DNA from: Haliclystus octoradiatus
Taxonomy: Eukaryota > Cnidaria > Staurozoa > Stauromedusae > Haliclystidae
Assembly (NCBI GenBank): GCA_916610825.1
Contig: OU744448.1
Coordinates: forward strand, 18,041,936-18,105,935
Reading direction: 5' to 3'
Length of the DNA: 64,000 nucleotides
Under the pieces are notes generated by a model that searched no databases, had not been told where the DNA came from, and saw nothing but the letters and a program-made list of their open reading frames with translations. Positions 1-11,600 of this stretch are shown in pieces (position 1 is the first letter of the stretch; every line of letters begins with the position of its first letter). A program made the position numbers and the translations under genes.

Positions 1-659
1 TTCGATACATGTCTGAGTACGACATACTAAGAAATGAAGTGAATTGTATTGCTCGTATTGCTATTGTTTTAATGTGAGAAATATTTAAAGTCGAGAAAGT
101 GAAAAACAATCGATGCCATCGATAATGGTGCTGCTAATAACCGCCTTTTCCAGCTTTCATTCTAGCATTTATTCCATATTATATTCAATAATTAATCATC
201 CTTCATCTAGAGGAAAAAAGGGTGCTCTGCTATTTTTCTGTGAAAGAAGTATACTTTTCAGAATTAAAAATCAAGGTTTGCAACAGATAACCAGTAGTTT
301 CAATAAAATATCTCCTAACGCTGTCAATAGTCCAGGATATTCTCGAAAAATACAGAATTTTGACAAGTGAATCATAGACACGACCGCCTTCTTTTGCTTT
401 CAATTTGCAAGAAGGAAGGTTGTGATTTGTCGTGATTGTTCGGCTTGTTTGTTTTACAGCTTATCACGGATCACGGCGTTGCATTGAGGTGAATACCACA
501 AAACACGTCGTAGATGAACAATATTTTACATTTTTCTGTTTGCCAATTTTGCTAGTTAAAACAAGATAATAATGAAATAAGTTGGCAATTTACAAATATT
601 GTGTTTGATTTAACAATAATATGTAATATTTTATTGATATCTTTAATAAATAAGAATCT
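1..659. other. no recognisable gene
   Basis: AT-rich flank. The longest ORF (113-370 +) encodes a hydrophobic, low-complexity 85-residue product with no motif I recognise and no splice or promoter context. I treat it as chance and annotate no gene here. Confidence 0.5.
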
Positions 660-661
660 CA

Positions 662-706
662 TTTCGTTTCGTTTCGTTTCGTTTCGTTTCGTTTCGTTTC
701 GTTTCG
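662..706. repeat. (TTTCG)n microsatellite, 9 units
   Basis: Nine perfect tandem pentanucleotides lie directly beside the decayed end of a Penelope-like fragment (710-842). The reverse reading gives an RNETK peptide repeat in an otherwise meaningless ORF. Confidence 0.95.
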
Positions 707-709
707 CAA

Positions 710-842
710 ACCTTAGTAAGCCAAAGTATTGACCATTTGATGTTGTAGTTAATTTGATTATCTTTAAGTTGTGAGATATGCTTGGACAGTTCTGTTGAGT
801 TGATGTACTTTCTGTTTCTAAATGATAGCGCGTGTTGAGTAT
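710..842 (-). pseudogene. Penelope-like element (PLE) GIY-YIG fragment, distal half
   Basis: On the - strand this DNA matches, nearly base for base, the GIY-YIG endonuclease coding region at 5500-5624 of a neighbouring + strand PLE copy (the part that encodes KYINSTELSKHI). The fragment is cut at 842 by the gypsy element and resumes at 5202 after the 4-bp target duplication GTAT. It breaks off at the TTTCG microsatellite. It is a decayed, non-functional copy. The family assignment rests on similarity to the fuller PLE endonuclease ORF at 18850-19241. Confidence 0.75.
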
Positions 843-1001
843 TGTAGAGTCGGATAAATACATAAAGAATACAACGTTAGTAATATAACAACATCAAGTA
901 TAATTCAGATCCACTTCAAAACTCTTCTGTCTCACATCTCTTGATCCTCTTACTTATACATTCTATCACGAGGCTGGCCTCTAACTCATGCTAAACCAAC
1001 A
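843..1001 (-). repeat. 3' LTR of the gypsy-type element
   Basis: 159 bp, TG...CA, identical to 5043-5201 at every base I compared. It lies downstream of the gag-pol stop codon on the - strand, preceded by a purine-rich tract at about 1002-1020. Confidence 0.95.
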
Positions 1002-1141
1002 CTCGCTTCTTCTTCAAAAGTTTATTAATTTTAATTATTAATTATGTATAATTATATGAAGTATTTAAATCAAATTATCGAATAAATATGTAACAGCAAG
1101 AAGTATTTAATTATAAGAAGAACAACGTTAACGACACCTGA

Positions 1142-4100
1142 TTAATGTGTAGAAGGATCGGATGGATCAAAACGCACAGGCGGTTTACTAACTCGTCCAG
1201 ATCGTGTATGTACATTATCATTATTATTAAATCTTGAGGTTGGTCTCACATGAGACCTAGCCCTCACAAGTTGCTGACCGGAATCTGTTGAAATTGTTGT
1301 ACGGTCTTCAGACGAACTTACTGCAATACCACGGACGTTATTGTTACCATGTCTAAATAAAACTCTTTCCCCGTCATTGGGAATAGGTACATTACTAATA
1401 TTATTACCGCTATCGTGATATTTTTTCATTGCTAACTTAGCTTTTAATTGACTATCTACATTTACAGCTTTTGATGAAAATAAAGCAGGAATTGCCGTTA
1501 TAGGACGTCGACCTGTCAAAGCATGCAAAGGCGATGTACCGATCATACGATGATGAGAAGTACGCATAATAAATAAAACGTGACGTAAACGTTGGTTATT
1601 ACTAAGATCGTCACAACGAGACCATCGTCTTTTAAAAGTCCGGTGAAAACGTTCAACCATCCCATTAGATCTGGGGTATCGCGGGGCCGAGTGTCGAATT
1701 GTAACGCCCCATGATGACAAAAATGACTTGAACTTCTTAGACGTAAACTGCGATCCGTTATCAGACATGATCTCTAAACACGGACCATGAGAACAAAATA
1801 CAGATTCTAAAGCATCTAAAATATCAGGCGTTTTCTCACGTTTTATAGAAAACACTTCAGGGTAACGAGACCCATAATCAACAATACTTAAATATGGTTT
1901 ACCATCTACATGGAAAATATCCATGGCTAAAGTGTGCCACGGCGGTAATACATCAGATGGCTTTAACTCAGTATTAGGCCACCGTTCATCAAATTCTTTA
2001 CATTGTTCACAATGTTCAATAATAGTTTTTACTTCTTTGGTCAAACCAGGCCACCATACTGATGATAAATTAGACAATGTAGATTTTAAGCCAACATGAC
2101 TGTCGTGCGCAGAATAAATAACACGTTCACGTAAGGTAGATGGAATGACAATCTGTGAACCTCTTAGCAGTAAACGTGGCTGTGAAGAAACAGATAATGA
2201 ATAACGTTCTTTAAAATAACAATCCAAATTTTCAGGTAAGTTAGACCAATTACTAGTCTCTAAACAATTGATAACTAACGACAACGCATTACTTGCAGCT
2301 GTTTCGCGGGAAACTTCTTTTATAGACACAAATTCAGGAGTAAGAAATTGTGTAGCGTCATCAAGAACAACTGATGCAATTTCACTATAATCTTTAGTAG
2401 ACAATTCAGTGGTGTCATCCGCAATAGGTGAACGAGATAAAGTATCTGCTAATGTATTCATCTGTTCACGGGCCGGTTTATAACAAATAGTGCCCCCAAA
2501 AGAAGCTAATCTCATTAACATACGCTGTAAACGAGGGGCAACATCGTCAAATGGTTTTTTCCAAATAGACTCTAAAGGTTTATGGTCAGTCCAAAATTGT
2601 ACAGGACCACCCAAAATAAATTGTCGGAAACGAGTAGCACCAAACACAATAGATAATAGTTCACGCTCCATCTGCGAGTATTTCTGCTCAGTGGAGGTGA
2701 GGGATCGACTAGCGCACAAAACAGGCTTCCATTCATTGTTATGCAATTGCATGAGCACAGCTCCTAATCCATGTGGACTTGCATCGGACAAAACAGCAGT
2801 AGTAGCATTACAATCGTAAAATGCAAACGAAGTAGTTGCAGCACATCGTAAATCATCCTTCATTTTATCCCAACAATTATCAATAGCGCTCTGATCATAT
2901 GAGCCCTTCAATATATCTCGTATAGCTTTTAAATTGTTAGATAATGAAGGTAAAAATTTTTGCAAGTAGTTTAACATACCTAACAACCGACGCGCTTCTG
3001 TGACAGACTTTGGTGGTTGTAATGCCAAAGCTTCAGTAATTTTTGTAAGATCTGGAGCCAGACCAGCAGCAGAAATTGTATGACCAAGATAAAGCAACTG
3101 TTCTTGTGCAAATTTACATTTCTTTTTATTTAATTTTGCCCCAATGGATTTTAAACGTCGTAAAACAGCATTTAGACGAGCGTCATGTTCAGTACGGTCT
3201 TTGCCAAATATAATTATATCGTCGATATAAACTAGACATCCAGGAAGATCAACTAAATGATCTGACATAACTCTTTGAAACAATTCAGGAGCAGAGCTCA
3301 CACCAAAAGGTAAACGTTTAAATTTATAATTTCCAATATGAGTTGAGATTGTAGTTAATTCCGAAGAATCCGCATCGAGTTTGATTTGATGAAACCCGGA
3401 CTCTAAATCCAAACAGGAAAAGTATTTGGAACCAGACATCTTAGCGAAAAATGAATCAGCGTTTGGAATGGCATAACGTTCTCGTTGAACAGCTTCGTTT
3501 AAACGTCTAAAATCGCCGCAAAGACGTACATTTCCATTTTTTCGCCAAGCGACAACAATCGGCGATAACCATTTACTAGGGCCAGTCACTCTCTCCAATA
3601 TATCAGCTTTAACCATCTTTTCTATTTCTTTTTCAACTGGTTTATGTAATCTGAAAGCAAGCTTTCGTGCACCTTGAACAATAGGTGTAACATTAGATTT
3701 AACATTAATTGTTGCAACACCAATATTTCCTAGCGTTTCATCGACAGCACTTACGCTGACATCGTATGCTTCAGGTAATTGTAACGGCTGTCCTCCTAAT
3801 AATAAATAGTCGGAATAACTCAACAGAGGACATTTTAATTTCTTTATACATTTAGCCTTGATCAAAATTGCCTTGTCGCTTGATGAGGCCGACACTTTGA
3901 TTTTTCCTTCAGCAATAATAGGTATCTTTTTACTATTCCATGGTTTCACAAAAGTGTCAGTAAGCATTTTAAATTCTTGACCTTTCTTTAAATATTCTAC
4001 AGGTAACATCGTTGCCGTACTTCCAGGATCGATTAAAAATTTCAAAGGGTCTCCGTTTACAAATAAATGTACATAAGCACGCTCACCTGGCTGAGCGGAA

Positions 4101-4975
4101 GTTAATGCAAAAGAAATTTCCGACTCATTCGATGATGAGGTGTTATCCTCATTGTCAAGAGCAGCGCTTTTATCAGAGCGATGTGATTTACGCCTGACAG
4201 ATACTTTATGCTGTGATGGCGTCCTTGTCTTGTTAACACTGTCATTCGCATATTTACTACGCTGACAAACGCTGTGAAAATGATTACGAAGTCCACATGA
4301 TGAACATGATTTCCCATATGCAGGACAGCGTCCAACAGCGTGCGATCGTCCACAATATTTGCATGAATCGATAATCTTTGTATTATTTGCAGTTGTAGCG
4401 GCGATAATCTCTGTTTTAACAGCATCTGATCTATTAACAGTTTCATAACTTGAGACTAATTTTGTACATTCGTCAATAGTTAAAGAGTCAAAATCCTGTT
4501 GCAATAATAATCGTTTTGCGTCTTCGTTTCGGACACCACGAACCAACAAATCCCGCATTAACATATCTCCGGTTAGGGTGCGGTCAGTGTAACCAGTCTC
4601 ATCATATAAATTTCTCAATTGTTGTAAGTATTCATGTATTGGCTCGTCTTCACTTTGACGACAATCAAATAACTTACAACGGTAATCCAAATGTCGTCTC
4701 TGTGGTTTCAGGATCTTAGTTATTCCTTTGAGGACATTAGTGACAGTTTCCGTGTTGTCGGCCAAATTAAACGTACAGTTTTTCTTGGTAAATTGCCGGA
4801 ACTCTTCGCCTGCAATGTTGTAGAGAATAGCAAGCTTCTTTGCTTCTGATTGCAGTGCTAAGTCGGTGGCAGTCATATAGGTTTGGAAACCGAATTTCCA
4901 CTTCGTAAATCGGTCATATGCATCACGTTGACCAGGATTGAATTCAGGCGGAAGACGCCCACGAAAAGTTGCCAT
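1142..4975 (-). CDS. gypsy-type gag-pol polyprotein, 1277 aa, intact
   Basis: Single fused gag-pol frame. In order: a gag region; two cysteine knuckles near residues 206-237 (CKYCGRSHAVGRC, then CSSCGLRNHFHSVC); an aspartic protease near residue 315 with an unusual D-P-G-S active-site tetrad instead of D-T/S-G; reverse transcriptase with YIDD near residue 583; RNase H (SDASPHGLGAVL, WTDHKPLE); and integrase with an HHCC zinc finger and the D-D-E core (MDIFHVDG, SDNGSQF, MVERFHR). No chromodomain or env is seen. The start is the first ATG after the LTR and candidate primer site. The product would make capsids, copy RNA to cDNA and integrate it. No stop or frameshift interrupts it, so activity is plausible. 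The protease DPG variant is the one feature that could impair it. Confidence 0.95.
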   Translation of the reverse strand: MATFRGRLPPEFNPGQRDAYDRFTKWKFGFQTYMTATDLALQSEAKKLAILYNIAGEEFRQFTKKNCTFNLADNTETVTNVLKGITKILKPQRRHLDYRCKLFDCRQSEDEPIHEYLQQLRNLYDETGYTDRTLTGDMLMRDLLVRGVRNEDAKRLLLQQDFDSLTIDECTKLVSSYETVNRSDAVKTEIIAATTANNTKIIDSCKYCGRSHAVGRCPAYGKSCSSCGLRNHFHSVCQRSKYANDSVNKTRTPSQHKVSVRRKSHRSDKSAALDNEDNTSSSNESEISFALTSAQPGERAYVHLFVNGDPLKFLIDPGSTATMLPVEYLKKGQEFKMLTDTFVKPWNSKKIPIIAEGKIKVSASSSDKAILIKAKCIKKLKCPLLSYSDYLLLGGQPLQLPEAYDVSVSAVDETLGNIGVATINVKSNVTPIVQGARKLAFRLHKPVEKEIEKMVKADILERVTGPSKWLSPIVVAWRKNGNVRLCGDFRRLNEAVQRERYAIPNADSFFAKMSGSKYFSCLDLESGFHQIKLDADSSELTTISTHIGNYKFKRLPFGVSSAPELFQRVMSDHLVDLPGCLVYIDDIIIFGKDRTEHDARLNAVLRRLKSIGAKLNKKKCKFAQEQLLYLGHTISAAGLAPDLTKITEALALQPPKSVTEARRLLGMLNYLQKFLPSLSNNLKAIRDILKGSYDQSAIDNCWDKMKDDLRCAATTSFAFYDCNATTAVLSDASPHGLGAVLMQLHNNEWKPVLCASRSLTSTEQKYSQMERELLSIVFGATRFRQFILGGPVQFWTDHKPLESIWKKPFDDVAPRLQRMLMRLASFGGTICYKPAREQMNTLADTLSRSPIADDTTELSTKDYSEIASVVLDDATQFLTPEFVSIKEVSRETAASNALSLVINCLETSNWSNLPENLDCYFKERYSLSVSSQPRLLLRGSQIVIPSTLRERVIYSAHDSHVGLKSTLSNLSSVWWPGLTKEVKTIIEHCEQCKEFDERWPNTELKPSDVLPPWHTLAMDIFHVDGKPYLSIVDYGSRYPEVFSIKREKTPDILDALESVFCSHGPCLEIMSDNGSQFTSKKFKSFLSSWGVTIRHSAPRYPRSNGMVERFHRTFKRRWSRCDDLSNNQRLRHVLFIMRTSHHRMIGTSPLHALTGRRPITAIPALFSSKAVNVDSQLKAKLAMKKYHDSGNNISNVPIPNDGERVLFRHGNNNVRGIAVSSSEDRTTISTDSGQQLVRARSHVRPTSRFNNNDNVHTRSGRVSKPPVRFDPSDPSTH

Positions 4976-5042
4976 AACGTAAAAATATGGTTGATTATAT
5001 ATGCATGAAAAAAAATATATATAAATCTATCCACTGTGCCAA

Positions 5043-5201
5043 TGTAGAGTCGGATAAATACATAAAGAATACAACGTTAGTAATATAACAACATCAAGTA
5101 TAATTCAGATCCACTTCAAAACTCTTCTGTCTCACATCTCTTGATCCTCTTACTTATACATTCTATCACGAGGCTGGCCTCTAACTCATGCTAAACCAAC
5201 A
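5043..5201 (-). repeat. 5' LTR of the gypsy-type element
   Basis: 159 bp, identical to 843-1001. Promoter and RNA start would lie here for transcription towards lower coordinates. No TATA box stands out. Confidence 0.95.
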
Positions 5202-5251
5202 GTATAACGTTGTTTGAATGTGCCTTCAGTTTGATCATTATATAATTGTTT
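5202..5251 (-). pseudogene. PLE GIY-YIG fragment, proximal part interrupted by the gypsy element
   Basis: These 50 bases continue the - strand PLE fragment that ends at 842. They are an exact reverse complement of 5451-5500. Together 724-842 and 5202-5251 make a ~170-bp arm facing the + strand copy across a ~200-bp spacer. Confidence 0.75.
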
Positions 5252-5389
5252 GTGCCCTTTCAATCAAAGTGTAAAGACGAATATTGGTGAATTATTCCTT
5301 AATTTCATAAATTATTCAACCTAAACAACATCAAAGTAAGCTATAGCTGCACGAAAAACGTTAAGGCAATCATCCAAAGCCATAACAAC

Positions 5390-5780
5390 AACTTTGTTAA
5401 CTACCAACAACAAAAACGCAACCGTTACCACAAGTGAGGGAACAGCAGCAAACAATTATATAATGATCAAACTGAAGGCACATTCAAACAACGTTATACT
5501 CAACACGCGCTATCATTTAGAAACAGAAAGTACATCAACTCAACAGAACTGTCCAAGCATATCTCACAACTTAAAGATAATCAAATTACCTGCAACATCA
5601 AATGGTCAATACTTTCTACTGCCGTGGCATACAAAAACCAAGCAAAAAAAATGCGACTTATGTCTTACAGAAAAGTATCATATAATTTCTCTAATAAAAA
5701 CATTCTTAATTAAAAAAACCGAAATGATATCAAAATGTAGACATAAACACAAATTTTACCTGTCAAAATTTAAAACATGA
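5390..5780 (+). pseudogene. PLE GIY-YIG endonuclease fragment with frameshifts
   Basis: Reading across three frames recovers a PLE-type endonuclease tail: TEGTFKQRY, then KYINSTELSKHI, then CDLCLTEKYHII and a basic end finishing at the TGA near 5780. Frames switch near 5465 and within the A-run near 5645, so it is dead. The same landmarks occur in the better preserved copy at 18850-19241. In PLEs this domain nicks target DNA for reverse transcription. The reverse transcriptase part is absent. Confidence 0.75.
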
Positions 5781-5824
5781 TATATTATCACAGAACCTAT
5801 ATCCATAAAATTAACAATAGCACG

Positions 5825-5995
5825 ATTGGCTATTACGTCGAAAAGTTTTATGTCGAAAAGTTTAACGTCGAAAATTTAACGTCGAAAAAAATAAACCGCA
5901 AAAATGGATGTTTAATGTCGAAAAGCGGTTTTATTGCCATTTTATTTTTCTGCGTTTTTTTTCTGCGATTTTTTTAATTGTGCTGTTAAAGTGGG
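5825..5995. repeat. GTCGAAAA-motif repeat, end of an unknown element
   Basis: Four or more spaced copies of ACGTCGAAAAnTTTA-type motifs follow the sequence GATTGGCTATTACGTCG. The complement of a related block lies at 18479-18566. A short match, GTGCTGTTAAAGTG, occurs at 5981-5994 and, as its near complement, at 18551-18564. It looks like the terminal region of a short DNA transposon or MITE, but I cannot define both ends. Confidence 0.4.
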
Positions 5996-6126
5996 AATAT
6001 ACCCCCAGACTATCTTTACATATGTAGTAGAACTCGACGTGAAAAAAACAATGGCGTAATTTTTTTTTCGATCTGGAAATTATTTCTTGGTGAAAAATGC
6101 CTTCAAAGTGGTGTTTTGACCCAAAT

Positions 6127-6400
6127 GTCGCTGAGAAAAAAAGGGATTGGATCTAGCTTTATGACGACAAAGTCACAAGTCGTGCGGTTTTTCTAATAGT
6201 TAGATCGAATTAGTCACGCGATGTTGCGTTTGAGATGGCGTAGCTCTGTAACAGCAATCTATTTTTCTCTCTCACAAAACTGAGGTAAGGAAGAACATAT
6301 AAACTCAAGAGTAGCAAAATTCCAGATGATTTAATGATTTTGAAGTTTACGAATTTGAAGAAAATAAAAATCAGAAAATGTTTCATTCGTAGCACGTGTT
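6127..6400 (+). repeat. degenerate dispersed repeat, copy 1
   Basis: The block starting CTGAGAAAAAAAGGGATTGG and containing AAAGTCACAAGTCGTGCGG recurs in the same orientation at 13325-13590, right at the edge of the satellite array. The copies diverge by substitutions and small indels. Confidence 0.6.
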
Positions 6401-7597
6401 ATACAGATTATATTTTAACATATCATTCTCACACATATTTAACACATATCAAAAGATTCTCTGGTGACCACAATAGCTAGATAAGTAGAATTTATTGTTG
6501 TAAGCATGAGTCTGAACTGATAATGGAGTATTCTTTTGAGGGTAAAAATCATAACGTATGGCGGGAAACGCTATAAGAACACCATAACCGTTAATTTTAT
6601 AGTCCTCTTTTCACAGAAACGAAATCTGCTCATCTGATTTATCGTCTCTGTAGAAAGGTATTTTTTGCAAAGTATAGCTTCTGCACTGTACATTACCACA
6701 TCCTATAAACTACAGATTGTGATATGAATGATGCTAACATGTTCTACTTTCTAGCCAAAGGAATGAATACTAGACTGGTAATACAATTTGGTGGCGTATG
6801 TATAATCAGGAACGAGACTTCACATTGCAAAACCCTAATTTTGTTAATCAGATAACGTTGGTAGAGAGGATAACAATTTATGCAATGAAGATATAACGCA
6901 AAACCGAAAAATGATAGAATATGCATAACCGTAGTTCTGGTATACGGCTGTAAACTTGTATAAGAACGTCCAAGCCCTCATATCATTGTTGTACTATTTT
7001 CCGATATTTTATAGAATTTTAGAGTGTAATGTACTGAAGAATTTTCGATGCTTTTATAATAATTGAATGCTTGGTGAATAAATGATGAACACTTTGTTAG
7101 ACTATTGAGTATAATATATGATATATCTGTCTACAGTCGTATAAACTATACGATTACATGGTTAAAGAATTACTAGACAAACATCAATTTCAACTTAAAC
7201 TTTGAAATGATAATTGAAAAATGTCTATTTAATAATTTAGTAATGCTTAAAGAAATCCGAAAAAGTACAATTAATACTTTGCAGTACCAACTATTTCGAA
7301 AGAAGAGTCGTCTGTGCATGCCTGTGCAAATCGAGTCAGTTTACATTCACATTTAGATCAAGAAAAGGATATCTTGTAGAAATATTTACTCAAGAACAAA
7401 TTTCAGATAGAGTTAAAAATAGTTATAACTTATTTATATAGCGTAGGATAAAGCTATTTCGAAGGGCACGTGTCTAATTAAGATTTGAAGAAGTACTGCG
7501 GTCACACAGAATACGTAACTAATATGTATCACTAGACTAGTCACAAAGGAACACTCGCACCGCCTGACATTTGTGTTTATCCGCAATCTATATCAGA
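6401..7597. other. no recognisable gene
   Basis: AT-rich DNA with only short chance ORFs. I saw no exon, repeat or RNA gene that I can defend. Confidence 0.5.
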
Positions 7598-8380
7598 GGC
7601 CTGGATTATACAGCGCGCTTTCGAGCGTGCCGTGCTTTCGAGCGCGCTTTCATTTGAAGGCGCGCGCTTTTGAAAATGTCTAGTTATACAGCGAGCCGTC
7701 CTCAAAAGTTATGTAAAAACTTCCAATGAATTACATGATGACGCGTAAGAAAATATATCACAAGACTTTTGATTGACAAGTATACGCTTTTCGTGAAATA
7801 AATTTATTGCTTCAAAAAGTGATTTTTATCACAATTCGCCATCAAATAGTTGTGATTATCGTACAATGATAGTTTTTTAACCTACCATGGTCCTACAAAT
7901 ACAAGACAGTGTCTTATATCTAATCTGCAGAGCATATATATATAACCTTGTCTAATTAATACTATTTGAAAGTTTTCTCCTCTTCAATTGAGAAGTACAG
8001 ATGCTCTGAGTAGTTTCCTTATTATTATTTTGTGGATTTCGATTATAATTCGAAAGAAAATCACTGTTTATTCATCTGTTTATTTGCAAAACGGAACTGT
8101 ATCTAGGCAACGGCCGAGAAAAAGAGGCTAGACATTTCTTTCTCGACATCAACCCCCGGTTTTTACCAAATATGGTGAGAGGAATCCCTGGAATGTCGAA
8201 ATGAAAGTTCGCCTTCAAGTGAAAGCACGCTCTTCCTATGCGAGCTTTCGATTTGGAGCGCGCCGTGCTAATGACAGCGAGCCGTGTCAAGTTAGACGGG
8301 CGCGCCGACAGCGAGCCAACTTTCAATTTACTGTAAACGAAAGCACGGCACGCTCGAAAGCGCGCTGTATAATCCAGGCC
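7598..8380 (+). mobile_element. Harbinger-like MITE, copy 1 (783 bp)
   Basis: Terminal inverted repeats begin GGCCTGGATTATACAGCGCG and run over 40 bases. The interior is rich in short GAAAGC/GCGCGC inverted motifs and has no transposase. Copy 2 at 15184-15966 has the same length, appears identical and is inverted. The termini resemble a third element at 40396-41273 that has a clean TTA target duplication, suggesting the PIF/Harbinger group. The flanks of this copy do not match each other, but they do match the flanks of copy 2 when exchanged (see findings). Confidence 0.85.
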
Positions 8381-8566
8381 TGACTCTATCCGTTCCCGAC
8401 TCCTTTTGTAAAGTACTGCATAAATATAGCACATTTGTAATTGACTAGGTTCCTTCCTTTTTCATTGTTTAATTTCTAGCAGTATTATAACAATTACAAT
8501 GTGTTAAGTTTATAAATCCATTATAGCCTATAAATAATTTGTAAATTAAAATTTATTCTTTTGAAC

Positions 8567-8612
8567 TGACGATGATATAATAAATAATCTATTTGTAGTT
8601 TTTTGTTGCTAT
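8567..8612 (+). repeat. short dispersed repeat (GACGATGrTATAAT...TGTAGTTTTTTGTTGCT)
   Basis: The two sub-blocks recur at 16154-16222 and, less well preserved, at 41289-41353, each time shortly after the right end of a GGCCTGG MITE. It may be the tail of a SINE or of an older element. The identity is unknown. Confidence 0.45.
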
Positions 8613-8649
8613 CTTTCACTCTGAAATGTTTCACGAAGAAACTTTTGAT

Positions 8650-11600
8650 CAATCTCAAATTTAGTTTTCGAAATTAAACTTATCAAGTAACAACGCGACA
8701 TTCCGTATACTTTTAATTTTGAAGGGCTTTTTCATCAAGCTATTGATTTTCGACATGAAACATATCAGGACACAACGCGATTTTCATCACTAACAATAAC
8801 ACATGAATTTGATTCATTACAAACTATACTTAAATAACTATAATTGATAGTTAAAACTACATAAGAAGGTGTATCTATATGGTATCTTTCTACAGTGTCC
8901 AATACTTTTCATTTTAAAGGGTTTTTTAATCAAGTTATTCATTTTCGACATTAAACCTGTCGGGGCAGAACGCGATTCTCATCACTAACAATAACACGTG
9001 AATTTGATTCATTACAAACTATACTTAAATAACTATAATTGATAGTTAAAACTACATAAGAAGGTGTATATATATGGTATCTTTCTACAGTGTCCAATAC
9101 TTTTCATTTTAAAGGGTTTTTTAATCAAGTTATTCATTTTCGACATTAAACCTATCGGGACACAACGCGATTTTCATCACTAACAAAACAATAACACATG
9201 AAAATTTGATTCATTACAAACTATACTTAAATAACTATAATTGATAGTTAAAACTACATAAGAAGGTGTATCTATATGTTACCTTTCTACGGTGTCCAAT
9301 ACTTTTCATTTTAAAGGGTTTTTTAATCAAGTTATTCATTTTCGACATTAAACCTGTCGGGGCAGAACGCGATTCTCATCACTAACAATAACACATGAAT
9401 TTGATTCATTACAAACTATACTTAAATAACTATAATTGATAGTTAAAACTACATAAGAAGGTGTATCTATGTGTTACCTTTCTACAGTGTCCAATACTTT
9501 TCATTTTAAAGGGTTTTTTAATCAAGTTATTCATTTTCGACATTAAACCTATCGGGACACAACGCGATTTTCATCACTAACAATAACACATGAATTTGAT
9601 TCATTACAAACTATACTTAAATAACTATAATTGATAGTTAAAACTACATAAGAAGGTGTATCTATATGGTATCTTTCTACAGTGTCCAATACTTTTCATT
9701 TTAAAGGGTTTTTTAATCAAGTTATTCATTTTCGACATTAAACCTGTCGGGGCAGAACGCGATTCTCATCACTAACAATAACACATGAATTTGATTCATT
9801 ACAAACTATACTTAAATAACTATAATTGATAGTTAAAACTACATAAGAAGGTGTATCAATATGTTACCTTTCTACAGTGTCCAATACTTTTCATTTTAAA
9901 GGGTTTTTTAATCAAGTTATTCATTTTCGACATTAAACCTATCGGGACACAACGCGATTTTCACATAACGCGATTTTCATCACTAACAATAACACATGAA
10001 TTTGATTCATTTCAAACTCTACTTAAATAACTATAATTGATAGTTAAAACTACATAAGAAGGTGTATCTATATGGTATCTTTTTACAGTGTCCAATACTT
10101 TTCATTTTAAAAGGTTTTTTAATCAAGTTATTCATTTTCGACATTAAACCTATCGGGACACAACGCGATTTTCATCACTAACAATAACACATGAATTTGA
10201 TTCATTACAAACTATACTTAAATAACTATAATTGATAGTTAAAACTACATAAGAAGGTGTATCTATACGTTACTTTTCTACAGTGTCCAATACTTTTCCT
10301 TTTAAAGGGTTTTTTAATCAAGTTATTCATTTTCGACATTAAACCTATCGGGGCAGAACGCGATTCTCATCACTAACAATAACACATGAATTTGATTCAT
10401 TACAAACTATACTTAAATAACTATAATTGATAGTTAAAACTACATAAGAAGGTGTATCAATATGTTACCTTTCTACAGTGTCCAATACTTTTCATTTTAA
10501 AGGGTTTTTTAATCAAGTTATTCATTTTCGACATTAAACCTATCGGGACACAACGCGATTTTCACATAACGCGATTTTCATCACTAACAATAACACATGG
10601 ATTTGATTCATTTCAAACTCTACTTAAATAACTATAATTGATAGTTAAAACTACATAAGAAGGTGTATCTATATGGTATCTTTTTACAGTGTCCAATACT
10701 TTTCATTTTAAAAGGTTTTTTAATCAAGTTATTCATTTTCGACATTAAACCTATCGGGACACAACGCGATTTTCATCACTAACAATAACACATGAATTTG
10801 ATTCATTACAAACTATACTTAAATAACTATAATTGATAGTTAAAACTACATAAGAAGGTGTATCTATATGGTATCTTTCTACAGTGTCCAATACTTTTCA
10901 TTTTAAAGGGTTTTTTAATCAAGTTATTCATTTTCGACATTAAACCTGTCGGGGCAGAACGCGATTCTCATCACTAACAATAACACATGAATTTGATTCA
11001 TTACAAACTATACTTAAATAACTATAATTGATAGTTAAAACTACATAAGAAGGTGTATCAATATGTTACCTTTCTACAGTGTCCAATACTTTTCATTTTA
11101 AAGGGTTTTTTAATCAAGTTATTCATTTTCGACATTAAACCTATCGGGACACAACGCGATTTTCACATAACGCGATTTTCATCACTAACAATAACACATG
11201 AATTTGATTCATTTCAAACTCTACTTAAATAACTATAATTGATAGTTAAAACTACATAAGAAGGTGTATCTATATGGTATCTTTTTACAGTGTCCAATAC
11301 TTTTCATTTTAAAAGGTTTTTTAATCAAGTTATTCATTTTCGACATTAAACCTATCGGGACACAACGCGATTTTCATCACAAACAATAACACATGAATTT
11401 GATTCATTACAAACTATACTTAAATAACTATAATTGATAGTTAAAACTACATAAGAAGGTGTATCTATACGTTACTTTTCTACAGTGTCCAATACTTTTC
11501 CTTTTAAAGGGTTTTTTAATCAAGTTATTCATTTTCGACATTAAACCTATCGGGGCAGAACGCGATTCTCATCACTAACAATAACACATGAATTTGATTC

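Larger units (their letters stand above)
843..5201 (-). mobile_element. complete Ty3/gypsy-type LTR retrotransposon
   Basis: The element is bounded by two identical 159-bp direct repeats (843-1001 and 5043-5201) that begin TG and end CA. The 4-bp target duplication GTAT is at 839-842 and 5202-5205. Read on the - strand, a candidate primer binding site TGGCACAGTGGATAG starts one base after the 5' LTR. A purine tract (GAAGAAGAAGCGAG) directly precedes the 3' LTR. One long uninterrupted gag-pol ORF fills the interior. Identical LTRs and an open frame indicate a very recent insertion. It landed inside an older PLE fragment. The very short LTR and the chromodomain-free pol recall the Mag-like branch, but the clade is inferred, not proven. 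Confidence 0.95.

Noticed and set aside
113..370. 85-codon ORF near the left edge
   Set aside because: Low-complexity hydrophobic peptide, no motif, no splice or promoter context.
8201..8383. Arg/Ala-rich ORFs within the 783-bp MITEs (also 15169-15363 and 15238-15492)
   Set aside because: They arise from GC-rich terminal repeats, are open on both strands, and are conserved only because the two copies are identical.
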